64,000 bases of DNA, taken from positions 34,843 to 98,842 of the forward strand of contig NZ_AUGK01000014.1 in NCBI RefSeq assembly GCF_000422625.1, in the 5' to 3' direction. The notes below the pieces were generated by a model. That model was not told where the DNA came from and ran no database searches. It was given only the letters and a program-made list of their open reading frames with translations. A program made the translations under genes and the position numbers. Positions 44,144 to 50,974 of the stretch are shown piece after piece. Each line of letters starts with the position of its first letter. The first letter of the stretch is position 1. The DNA comes from Adlercreutzia mucosicola DSM 19490. Lineage in GTDB: Bacteria; Actinomycetota; Coriobacteriia; Coriobacteriales; Eggerthellaceae.

Positions 44144-44794
44144 CTACTCGCCTCCCTTCGGGGCGCCCGCGCCGCCGGGCGTCACGGTCGCGCCGCCGTC
44201 GCCGCCCGCCTCCACCAGCTCGGACTCGCCGATGCCCGCATTCTCCGCCAGATCGGACTCGCCCACTCCGGCACCGTCGCTAACCGCGGGCGCCGCCACC
44301 TTGGCCCCGCAGCTCATGCAGAACATGTCGCCTTCGCCGAGCGGCGCCCCGCAGCTCGCGCACGCAGGTCCGGCCGCGTGCGCGGGAGTCGGCGCGGCGG
44401 GCGCCTGGGCCCGGGCTTTCTCGGCCGGGGTGCCGCAGCCGGCGCAGAACAGGTCGGCGCCGGTCATGTGCGCCCCGCACACCGCACAGGCAAAGCCCGT
44501 GGCGGCGGTCGCCGCAGCCGCGGCCTGCTCGTCGATGGCCGCAATCTGCCGCTGGCACTCCTCGCGCTCGGCGTCGATGCGGGCGATGCCGTCGTAGAGC
44601 GCCTCGCGACCGGCCGTGAGTGCCGCGTCGCCCCGCGTGGCCTCGTACAGGCTCGCCCCCAGCTGAGCCGCCAGGTTCTGTCGCTGGCGGTTCAGCTCGC
44701 CGATGCGAGCGTTCAGCTTGATCTTGTCGGCGCCGCGTCCCGCGGCCGCCGTCCCCCGGTTCACCGCCGAGGTCACGTTGTCCAGAAATCCCAT
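44144..44794 (-). CDS. Double-zinc-ribbon coiled-coil protein, 216 aa
   Basis: From MGFLDNVTSAVNRGTAAAGR (AAGGAAAGG upstream). A helical coiled-coil region (about 20-90) is followed by two zinc ribbons (FACAVCGAHMTGADLFCAGC; PACASCGAPLGEGDMFCMSC) and an acidic Gly-rich tail. No membrane segment, so it is cytosolic and might bind the ribbon-bearing tails of neighbours. It follows the reverse transcriptase gene by 38 bp. Confidence 0.7.
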   Translation of the reverse strand: MGFLDNVTSAVNRGTAAAGRGADKIKLNARIGELNRQRQNLAAQLGASLYEATRGDAALTAGREALYDGIARIDAEREECQRQIAAIDEQAAAAATAATGFACAVCGAHMTGADLFCAGCGTPAEKARAQAPAAPTPAHAAGPACASCGAPLGEGDMFCMSCGAKVAAPAVSDGAGVGESDLAENAGIGESELVEAGGDGGATVTPGGAGAPKGGE

Positions 44795-44832
44795 GGTCGT
44801 CCTTTCCTTACTCGATCCTTGCATCTATCTCA

Positions 44833-45978
44833 CTAACATGCCAGGCATTCCCGCCAGGGGACACCGAATACCGCATAGAAGTAACGGTCCATCTTGCATT
44901 GCAGAAAACCCGCCGCATCGCCTCGGGCCAGGGTGCCGCGCCAAGAGGCATAGGATCGCGCTGCATCCCCATAGCTGATGCGTCCCTCGCCTATCATGCT
45001 CCGAAACTTCCGCAGTCGTCTTTTTTCGCGTTTGAGGCCCTCGGCGCACACTCGGCGGTGCACCCGTCCCCGCTCGTCCAGCTGGAACCGCGTCTTCAGA
45101 AACACGAATGGCGCTGTCGCGGGCACCATACGGAACTTGCGCGGGTTCACCGCAATACCCAGCGCCGCGCATTGCTTCTGGAACGCAATGGCGAACCGCT
45201 TCATCTCATCCCAGTCGGCGAACAGAGCGTAACCGTCGTCCATGTATCGGCCGTAACCGCGCACGCGCCACGTCTCCTTCACCCAATGGTCTATGCCGCT
45301 GGGGTAGAAAATAGCCCCGGTCTGGGAGGTTTGGTTGCCCAGGCCCAAGCCGCGTTCCTCGCTGCGCAGAAACAGCTCCACGAACCGCACCAGCGGCGGA
45401 TAGCCCAACGCGCCGTCCATCATCGCCACCAGCTTGTTCACGTCTATGGACTCGAAGAACTTCGAGAAGTCGAACAGCAAAATACCCCCGACCGCGCCAT
45501 GGCGACGGTAATGCTCCCGCAGGTGCCGTTCCAGCCTATCGAGCGAGAACGACGTCCCCTTCCCCTTCAGGCTCGCGCCGTTGTCGTAGATGAGCGTCCG
45601 GCGCACAAGCGGCACCAGCACCGTATCGCACAGCGCTCGCTGCACCACGCGGTCGCGGAAGGGCACTGCGCTGATCGAGCGCGTTTTGCCTCGCTCGCTC
45701 ACCGTGAAGCGCTTGGCCTCGCCGGGCGCATAGGCGCCGGAAAGCCACATCTGGTGCAGGCGGGCGCACTGCAGCACGCGGTTCAGGCAGAATCCCTGCA
45801 CATTGCGCTTCCAGGCAACCCCTCGCTGACAATGATGCGAGGCATCCACCAGCGAGCGCAGCGACAAGGCGGCGTCCAAGCCGCCCGCCGCCAAAATGGC
45901 ATCGCGCCTCCGCGCTTCGCGCGACATCCGGCGCCGCCGGTAACGGCGCTCGCGGCGCTCCTCGCTTCTCAAAGCCAT
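44833..45978 (-). CDS. DGR reverse transcriptase
   Basis: 381 residues from ATG 45978 (GAGAGGAGG upstream). Motif A is GILLFDFSKFFESID (catalytic Asp170), the DGR/retron-type motif is GLGLGNQTSQTGAIFYPSGI (about 210-229), motif C is GRYMDDGYALF (YMDD 245-248), and the thumb region has NPRKFRMVP...FLKTRF. No maturase or RNase H domain follows. It is smaller than group II intron proteins and lies directly after a TR and Avd, with a matching VR. It makes adenine-mutagenised cDNA from the TR transcript. Confidence 0.95.
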   Translation of the reverse strand: MALRSEERRERRYRRRRMSREARRRDAILAAGGLDAALSLRSLVDASHHCQRGVAWKRNVQGFCLNRVLQCARLHQMWLSGAYAPGEAKRFTVSERGKTRSISAVPFRDRVVQRALCDTVLVPLVRRTLIYDNGASLKGKGTSFSLDRLERHLREHYRRHGAVGGILLFDFSKFFESIDVNKLVAMMDGALGYPPLVRFVELFLRSEERGLGLGNQTSQTGAIFYPSGIDHWVKETWRVRGYGRYMDDGYALFADWDEMKRFAIAFQKQCAALGIAVNPRKFRMVPATAPFVFLKTRFQLDERGRVHRRVCAEGLKREKRRLRKFRSMIGEGRISYGDAARSYASWRGTLARGDAAGFLQCKMDRYFYAVFGVPWRECLAC

Positions 45979-46246
45979 GCCTCCTCTCGATCTGACTGGC
46001 CGCCCGAAGGCGGCAGCGTTCTCATAGGGCCCCGCAGGCAGCCCTGGCACCGAAGGCCCTGCCGTATCAGGCCGCCCCTGGCAGCTGGGCATGAAAGGGC
46101 GCTCGGGCACGGCCGCGCCCCCATGCAAGCAGCGTTCGCCCACCGCCGTCGGGACCCATGGTTTATCCGCCGCAGCGGAAGGGATGCCTCCTCCTTCTGT
46201 CCGTTCATCCGTGTTCGCCGCAAGGCGGTTACTGAGCCGTCCATGA

Positions 46247-46378
46247 ACAGAATCCGGGAACCACGCCATTGGAATTGCTGGCGTTGTCGTTGTTGTTCGG
46301 GTTGCCGTCGGAGTTCACGTTCTGGAAGTTGTCCGAGTTGTTCGGATTCGGAGAACGCTCCCACCAGTTGTTCGGCGA
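46247..46378 (-). repeat. DGR template repeat (TR)
   Basis: A 132-bp non-coding copy of the target's 3' end at offset 735 bp. On the sense strand it is rich in AAC codons (reads SPNNWWERSPNPNNSD...). Relative to VR, 22 bases differ and all 22 are adenine in TR. It lies between avd (ends 46426) and the reverse transcriptase (starts 45978); the 269-nt spacer after it corresponds to the region that primes cDNA synthesis in the Bordetella phage DGR. Confidence 0.96.
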
Positions 46379-46425
46379 TCAGGATGCACCCCGGAAAACC
46401 GGCCTGGGCCGGCATTTCCCAAAAA

Positions 46426-46911
46426 TCAGGTATCGAAGAGCCCCAGCTGGGCCGACACGGCCGCCGCACTCTCCTTGGCGTAGTAGCCTCCGAAGCGCTT
46501 TTTATCGGAGGCCATCACGCCCTTCACGAGCTTGAACTCCCGATCGATGGACTCCACCCAGCGCAAGTAGCTCGCCTGCGAGATACACGCGCCGCCGCCG
46601 TCCTCGCGAGAGGGAAAGCGCTCGAACATCTCATCTACGTAGCTGGCGAGCACCTGAGCGTAGCAGTAGGCCTGGTTCAGGTGAAACCGCCGCAGGTCGG
46701 CATCTACCGCGCAGGTGACGTAGATGCTGTTGGCGGCCTTGGCGTGCTCGAGCACCCGAGCCGCCGCATCCACGGTGCGCTCAGTCAGCAGGAACATCCA
46801 GCGCTTCGGCAACTTCATAGCGCAGTCCAGGGTAAAACTGTACAGCCGCGCTGCGTTGTACACGTATTCGACGTTTGAAAGTTCTCTCTTCGATGGGGGT
46901 ACGTTGCTCAT
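46426..46911 (-). CDS. avd: DGR accessory variability determinant (Avd-like)
   Basis: 161 residues, all helical, basic and aromatic: SNVEYVYNAARLYSFTLDCA, ERTVDAAARVLEHAKAANSI, FHLNQAYCYAQVLASYVDEM and a C-terminal SYLRWVESIDREFKLVKGVM. Length and helix pattern match the four-helix-bundle Avd, a pentamer that binds the RT and TR RNA. It lies between the VR-containing target and TR. AAAGGG precedes the ATG. Confidence 0.85.
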   Translation of the reverse strand: MSNVPPSKRELSNVEYVYNAARLYSFTLDCAMKLPKRWMFLLTERTVDAAARVLEHAKAANSIYVTCAVDADLRRFHLNQAYCYAQVLASYVDEMFERFPSREDGGGACISQASYLRWVESIDREFKLVKGVMASDKKRFGGYYAKESAAAVSAQLGLFDT

Positions 46912-46932
46912 CGCAAGCCCTTTCCGTCCCCC

Positions 46933-46957
46933 CCCCCATGCCATATAGGCATGGGGG
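46933..46957 (-). promoter_or_regulatory. DGR hairpin downstream of VR
   Basis: CCCCCATGCC (46933-46942) pairs with GGCATGGGGG (46948-46957) around a 5-nt loop, 24 bp beyond the 3' end of VR. It is followed on the minus strand by a G run, not a T tract, so it is a poor terminator. Bordetella phage DGRs need a similar cruciform just 3' of VR for efficient retargeting. Confidence 0.75.
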
Positions 46958-46975
46958 TTTAGATTGCAGGATGGT

Positions 46976-48109
46976 TTATAGACAGAAGCCGGGAACCACG
47001 CCACCGGAATTGCTGGCGCCGCCGTAGCTGCCCGGGTAGCCGTCGGAGTACACGCCCTGGAAGCCGCCCGAGATGCCCGGATTCGGAGAACGCTCCCACC
47101 AGATGATCGGCGAGTTCTGGTAGTTCTTGACGAGGATCGGGTTTTCGATGTTTTCCCAAACTACATTCGTATCGCGATACAACTTGTACTGAGAGCCCTC
47201 GGCATTAAAAACTGGAGCATCAGACGAAGCATCATCAGGAAGCCATCCCACGAGCTCCGCGAAGGAGGGCAGCCACAGCGAGTCAGAGGTGGTCGTCACC
47301 GCCGACACGTCCTGGGTCTCGCCCGCGTTGTTGGTAAGCTTGTCCACGGGAGCAACGACCTTCTTTAAATCCTCGGGGAGCAGCGCCATGCCGTCGCCGT
47401 TCAGGTAGGCGCGCATCTGCGAGGCCTCCCAGCCGCCGGCATTGGTCATCTCAGCGTTCATGGGCATCTCCCCAATGCACTCGCCGAATATGAAGGTGAT
47501 GCCGGCCTTGCCGCCAGCGGTCTTGTCATCGTGGGCGAAGCCGACGATCTGGACGGGCACCGTCATGTTGTTGGTAAGCGTCACCAGCTTCACCTGGGTG
47601 CCGTCCAGCTTGCCCTCGGGCGTACACAGGTTGTACTTCTTCGCGACCTCGATGGCTGCCGCCTCGTCGCCGGCCGCGCCGATCTCATCGGAGATCTGCG
47701 ACAGCTCGTCCCACGTGTAGGCCTCCACCGCCGACTTCACCGTGGCGGCCTCGCCGCCCTGATCGCCCGCACTCGTTGCGCCCGCAACGTCGCCGTCCGC
47801 GTCGCCCGCGCCCTGGCTTGCCGCCGGTACGTCCACGGCCTCCTTCGGCTGCACGCCCGCCAGCCCGAACCAGTTCGTCGCGAACCCAGCCACGAGCACC
47901 ACTACGACCACGGCCGCAGCCGCAATGATGCCGACCTTCGCGCCGCCCTTCTTAGGAGCAGGCGCGCCGACTCCGGCACCGGCGGCCGCGCCCTGAGCGC
48001 CCGCCTCGGCCCGAGCCACCCCGCCCACCGGAGCACCTACCGACGCCCCACACTTCCCGCAGAAGGCCGACCCCTCCGCAACCTCGTTTCCGCACTTAGG
48101 ACAAAACAT
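46976..48109 (-). CDS. DGR target: zinc-ribbon, membrane-anchored variable protein (DUF6273/C-type-lectin-like)
   Basis: 377 residues. Zinc ribbon MFCPKCGNEVAEGSAFCGKC (1-20), linker, transmembrane helix (about 59-78), Ala/Gly/Asp-rich stalk, helical part (YTWDELSQISDEIG), then a DUF6273-like domain (ASQMRAYLNGDGMALLPEDL, DSLWLPSFAELVGWLPDD). The C-terminal 44 residues are VR (residues 333-376) around a WWERSPNPG core, as in CLec-type DGR targets. Topology puts VR outside the cell. Fifteen VR residues differ from TR-encoded ones. Confidence 0.92.
   Translation of the reverse strand: MFCPKCGNEVAEGSAFCGKCGASVGAPVGGVARAEAGAQGAAAGAGVGAPAPKKGGAKVGIIAAAAVVVVVLVAGFATNWFGLAGVQPKEAVDVPAASQGAGDADGDVAGATSAGDQGGEAATVKSAVEAYTWDELSQISDEIGAAGDEAAAIEVAKKYNLCTPEGKLDGTQVKLVTLTNNMTVPVQIVGFAHDDKTAGGKAGITFIFGECIGEMPMNAEMTNAGGWEASQMRAYLNGDGMALLPEDLKKVVAPVDKLTNNAGETQDVSAVTTTSDSLWLPSFAELVGWLPDDASSDAPVFNAEGSQYKLYRDTNVVWENIENPILVKNYQNSPIIWWERSPNPGISGGFQGVYSDGYPGSYGGASNSGGVVPGFCL
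46982..47113 (-). repeat. DGR variable repeat (VR)
   Basis: 132 bp at the 3' end of the target gene, aligned to TR without gaps. Differences from TR change AAC/GAC codons to ATC, GGC, TAC or AGC at residues 335, 336, 345, 346, 348, 349, 352, 354, 358, 360-364 and 369; one further A-to-C change at Gly374 is silent. The invariant end ...GTGGTTCCCGG.TTCTGT adjoining the stop is the candidate IMH region. Confidence 0.96.
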
Positions 48110-48149
48110 GATTACCTACCTTTCTTTTACGATTCCGTTCTCTTTAAGT

Positions 48150-48686
48150 TCAGGCCCCCAGAGACCCTCCGATAAGACTATCAACCGTTAGAACAAGAGC
48201 CGTTACGCCAAACAGCGCTACTGCAAGCTCAAGATATTCATCATGAAACCCCTTCTCATTCTGCGTCGCACCCTTTTTCTTGCTCTCAAAGAATTTGGCG
48301 CCGTAGAGGGCGATGGTCAGAACGCCCAACGCTGCGAGAACAATCATTGCAAGACACTTAATCAAGCTGAAACTTACTAGCCCGAACAACGCGAACAAGA
48401 CAAGCGTTGCGATCACGCCCAGAACGATCTTGACAAGGGTCCCCTTGCTGGACGCGCTTTCATCGCGACTAACAATGACAAATATCGCCGCCGCAAACGC
48501 CGCAAAACACAAGAGGGGGACTATCGAAACCCGTAGGTCGCAATTTGTGCAGACGCAGAGCAGGTCAGGAAAGGGAAGGATTGACACAAAGGCGTGCACG
48601 GTCATTTCGGTTGCCAAGAAGAGAGTTACACATAGAGTCACACTGGCAATTATCGATTCAATCGAAACCGACTGTTTCTTGCCCAT
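48150..48686 (-). CDS. Polytopic membrane protein, 178 aa
   Basis: From MGKKQSVSIESIIASVTLCV (AAGGAAC upstream). Four or five transmembrane helices (about 12-32, 50-70, 82-100, 105-125, 150-170). Base composition is clearly less GC-rich than its neighbours, consistent with transfer. It lies just upstream of the DGR target on the same strand. No family is recognised. Confidence 0.65.
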   Translation of the reverse strand: MGKKQSVSIESIIASVTLCVTLFLATEMTVHAFVSILPFPDLLCVCTNCDLRVSIVPLLCFAAFAAAIFVIVSRDESASSKGTLVKIVLGVIATLVLFALFGLVSFSLIKCLAMIVLAALGVLTIALYGAKFFESKKKGATQNEKGFHDEYLELAVALFGVTALVLTVDSLIGGSLGA

Positions 48687-48994
48687 CAGAAGGGTTCCTT
48701 TCCGCCCCAAAGCGCAAAGGAACCCAAGCACCCTTGGGCTTTAAGACTTTCTATTCGGTTGTATCTCCGTGATTGCTGCGGGAACCTGCCCCGCGAAATT
48801 ACTGCCCTAAAGCGCGGCGGCCTACGCCGATTTAACGGTGAGACCCCCCCCAGACATGTGTATGTGCGCTTGGTTAACAGCATGAGCGCAAGTGTATCAC
48901 AAGTTGGCAACACCGCACGACGATTTCCGCTGACAGGAACGCAGAACGCGCATCGAGTGGCGAATGCCGCCAGCAAGCCGCAAGCCTTCTGAAG
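48687..48994. other. 308-bp intergenic region before the membrane protein
   Basis: It contains a small hairpin CCCAAG-CAC-CTTGGG near 48723 but no convincing gene. Promoters for the 48150 gene should lie here. Confidence 0.4.
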
Positions 48995-49411
48995 CTATTC
49001 GCCCTCCATGCCAAGAATCTTGCCGAATCCGATATCGACGAGAAAACCAACCACCTCGTCGGAATAAGCGATAGCCTCGCGAGCGTCCTCGGCGCTTATC
49101 TCGAAACCCGCAGGATAACGAGCCATGGTGACATAGGCTGACAGCTGCGCAGCATGATCAAGTATTTCCTCTGGAACTTCAATTTCCTTCGCCTGAGCCA
49201 CAGCCTCGACAAGATCGTCAATCTGATGGGTGCGACCATAGCTTCCCAGAACCTCCAAGGCAACTGCTTTGGCATATTTCTCGGCACGTTGTTGCGCATG
49301 GAAAGACGCCTGGCCACCGAGATAATCAGGATCGGAGTTCATGAGAACGGAACAGGCGCGGGCATCACGTTCGGCAGCGGCTACGAGCTCTTGCGCATTG
49401 CTAAGCTGCAT
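48995..49411 (-). CDS. HEPN domain protein (partner of MNT)
   Basis: 138 residues. The N-terminal helix QLSNAQELVAAAERDARACS, ASFHAQQRAEKYAKAVALEV and YVTMARYPAGFEISAEDARE are typical of the pfam05168-type HEPN fold. The canonical Rx4-6H ribonuclease motif is not evident. It overlaps the MNT stop by 11 bp. In such pairs HEPN acts as toxin and MNT neutralises it by nucleotidylation. Confidence 0.82.
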   Translation of the reverse strand: MQLSNAQELVAAAERDARACSVLMNSDPDYLGGQASFHAQQRAEKYAKAVALEVLGSYGRTHQIDDLVEAVAQAKEIEVPEEILDHAAQLSAYVTMARYPAGFEISAEDAREAIAYSDEVVGFLVDIGFGKILGMEGE

Positions 49412-49772
49412 AGATGGTCACGCCCTTAAGATACACTTCTTGCTCCACCGACCCCGCCATGGCTCTTCTCTGTCGGTAATCGCCGACGCTCGCTGCGATC
49501 ACGTCGCGCTTGAGCCCTCGGCGTCGCGCCGGTGCGGCAGCTGCCGCCGCGCATGCCATGGTCGTATGGAGACGATCCCGTTCGTACCCATCGACGAGTA
49601 CGAAAAGATCCAAGTCGCTGTCGGAAGAATAAGTGCCGTCGGCGCGAGAGCCGAAGAGAATAAGCTCGCGCACACCGGGCACGCGGCCCGCAATGGCCGA
49701 GGCCAACTCTTCTATCAGCCCATCGGAAATGCCCACCGGGTGAGCGGGCGTCCGTATTGCCGAGTTTTCCAC
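49401..49772 (-). CDS. Minimal nucleotidyltransferase (MNT) antitoxin
   Basis: About 123 residues from a GTG (GTG 49775 also possible) after AGAGGAGG. The NTase signature is LILFGSRADGTYSSDSDLDLFVLVD (GSRADG plus DLD). KRDVIAASVGDYRQRR lies C-terminal. It would transfer AMP to the HEPN partner encoded downstream. Confidence 0.82.
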   Translation of the reverse strand: MENSAIRTPAHPVGISDGLIEELASAIAGRVPGVRELILFGSRADGTYSSDSDLDLFVLVDGYERDRLHTTMACAAAAAAPARRRGLKRDVIAASVGDYRQRRAMAGSVEQEVYLKGVTIYAA

Positions 49773-49883
49773 CACGCCTCCTCTCGCGCTCCAAATGCTC
49801 ACCGCCAGTGTAACACGAGAGCGGCCCGATGGCCCGAGCGGCCACCGCGGCGCAAGAAAACAATTTCCCAATCTGGAGCGTAC

Positions 49884-49969
49884 TTACAGGCGCAGGCCCA
49901 TGCCGCCTTCCGGGGTGAGAGTCTCGCCGCTCATGAACTTGAAGTCGGGGTTCGCGAGCTGCACCACCA
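49884..49969 (-). pseudogene. SDR 3'-end fragment, copy 3
   Basis: 86 bp closely matching the last codons of the SDR gene at 52588, encoding ...LANPDFKFMSGETLTPEGGM GLRL and a stop. It ends abruptly at the toxN gene. It resembles copy 2 (TPEGG, GLRL) more than the intact gene (TLEGG, GLRP). Confidence 0.88.
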
Positions 49970-49970
49970 G

Positions 49971-50456
49971 CTAGCCGCGATCGTCTCCGTAACGCTCGCG
50001 CACGTAGCGCTCTAGAGCCTTGAAATCGCAGCAAACCGCGGCCATCTGCGCGTCCTCTCCAGACGTGGCGGTGCGGTACACGTGGAGCGCCTTGGATTTA
50101 ATCCGTCGCGCATGCTTGTTGCAGTATGCTAGCTCTTCGATCAGCAGTCGCTTGCGCTTCGGATCTTCTGCCGAGAAGTCCTTAATCACCTGGAGACCCT
50201 TCGGGATGGGAAACATGAAGCTAAACCGCACGCACCCCACCAGCTTGCCTTTGGAATTCTTGATGATGAAGTTCGTCTTCTGCTGGCGCTTAAACGAAGA
50301 TATGGGCGCGAAGTACTCATGGCCCGCAATTTCGAAGAGCACACCGCAGGCGAACTTGTCGTGCGTCTCGTATTTGATGTTCGGCACTTTCGGATCGACG
50401 GCCTGCAGCGCCTCGATGTAGTCCGGATCAACCGTATAGAAGTTCATCTCCTTCAT
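49971..50456 (-). CDS. toxN: Type III toxin, ToxN/AbiQ family endoribonuclease
   Basis: 161 residues. MKEMNFYTVDPDYIEALQAV, KVPNIKYE, FACGVLFEIAGHEYFAPISSF, IIKNSKGKLVGCVRFSFMFPIP and a C-terminal helix match ToxN/AbiQ (ToxN begins 'MKFYTIS..YI..L...D.KVPN'). It would cut RNA and be held by repeats of its antitoxin RNA, four of which lie directly upstream with an intervening hairpin. ATG 50456 has AAGGGGCT upstream. Confidence 0.9.
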   Translation of the reverse strand: MKEMNFYTVDPDYIEALQAVDPKVPNIKYETHDKFACGVLFEIAGHEYFAPISSFKRQQKTNFIIKNSKGKLVGCVRFSFMFPIPKGLQVIKDFSAEDPKRKRLLIEELAYCNKHARRIKSKALHVYRTATSGEDAQMAAVCCDFKALERYVRERYGDDRG

Positions 50457-50482
50457 GCCAGCCCCTTCCCCCTGTACCAAGC

Positions 50483-50510
50483 GAGCGGCCCGACCGAAGC
50501 CGAACCGCTC
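50483..50510 (-). terminator. Attenuator hairpin between toxI and toxN
   Basis: GAGCGG (50483-50488) pairs with CCGCTC (50505-50510), with an inner GAC/GTC-containing stem. Type III systems usually place a leaky terminator here so that antitoxin RNA exceeds toxin mRNA. No T tract follows, so efficiency is uncertain. Confidence 0.6.
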
Positions 50511-50516
50511 TGCTTA

Positions 50517-50668
50517 CCAGCCGCTCTTATCGGTGGCGGAACACCTTGCATAAACCAGCCGCTCTTATCGGTGGCGGAACACCTTGAATAAACCAGCCGC
50601 TCTTATCGGTGGCGGAACACCTTGAATAACCCAGCCGCTCTTATCGGTGGCGGAACACCTTGAATGAC
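50517..50668 (-). ncRNA. toxI: Type III antitoxin RNA ToxI: four 38-nt tandem repeats
   Basis: Four units of exactly 38 bp begin at 50517, 50555, 50593 and 50631, differing at only a few bases. On the minus strand each reads ...AAGGTGTTCCGCCACCGATAAG... and can form an H-type pseudoknot: GGTG with CACC, and the CCGC between them with GCGG downstream. That is the ToxI fold processed by ToxN. An upstream TTGATT, 17 bp, CACACT (about 50676-50705 complement) could be the promoter. Confidence 0.88.
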
Positions 50669-50737
50669 GCTAGTGTGCTGTAATACAAGCGAGAAATCAA
50701 GGGTGTTTCCGAAAACCGTCGCAGCATTCCACGGAAA

Positions 50738-50949
50738 GATGCTGCAGGTTTCCCGGGAACACGCCTACAGGCGCAGGCCCATGCCGCCTTCCGGGGTGAG
50801 AGTCTCGCCGCTCATGAACTTGAAGTCGGGGTTCGCCAGCTGCACCACCACGCGCCCGATCTCGGTCTCCACGTTGCCGTAGTGGCCCATGGGAGGCATG
50901 TGCACGTTGGCCTCGAAGGCGTCGGGGTAGGCCTCCTGGAAGTTCTCCG
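50738..50949 (-). pseudogene. SDR 3'-end fragment, copy 2
   Basis: About 212 bp matching 52562-52771: from GATGCTGCAGGTTT past the stop codon, through the last ~60 codons of the SDR. It begins and ends abruptly. The first part of the match lies downstream of the SDR stop, so the copy includes the gene's 3' flank but not its terminator. Confidence 0.92.
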
Positions 50950-50974
50950 AGGTCTTCTTTGCGGCATTGTCAAG

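Noticed and set aside
45979..46269. Longer reverse transcriptase starting at 46269
   Set aside because: The extra 97 codons run through TR and spacer and look non-protein-like; ATG 45978 has a strong ribosome site and begins the family-like sequence.
46933..46957. The hairpin after the DGR target as an ordinary terminator
   Set aside because: It is followed by a G run on the transcribed strand with no T tract, and avd begins just downstream in the same direction.
50517..50668. Four 38-bp repeats as a CRISPR array
   Set aside because: The units abut directly with no unique spacers, no cas genes are near, and a ToxN gene follows. They fit ToxI antitoxin RNA.
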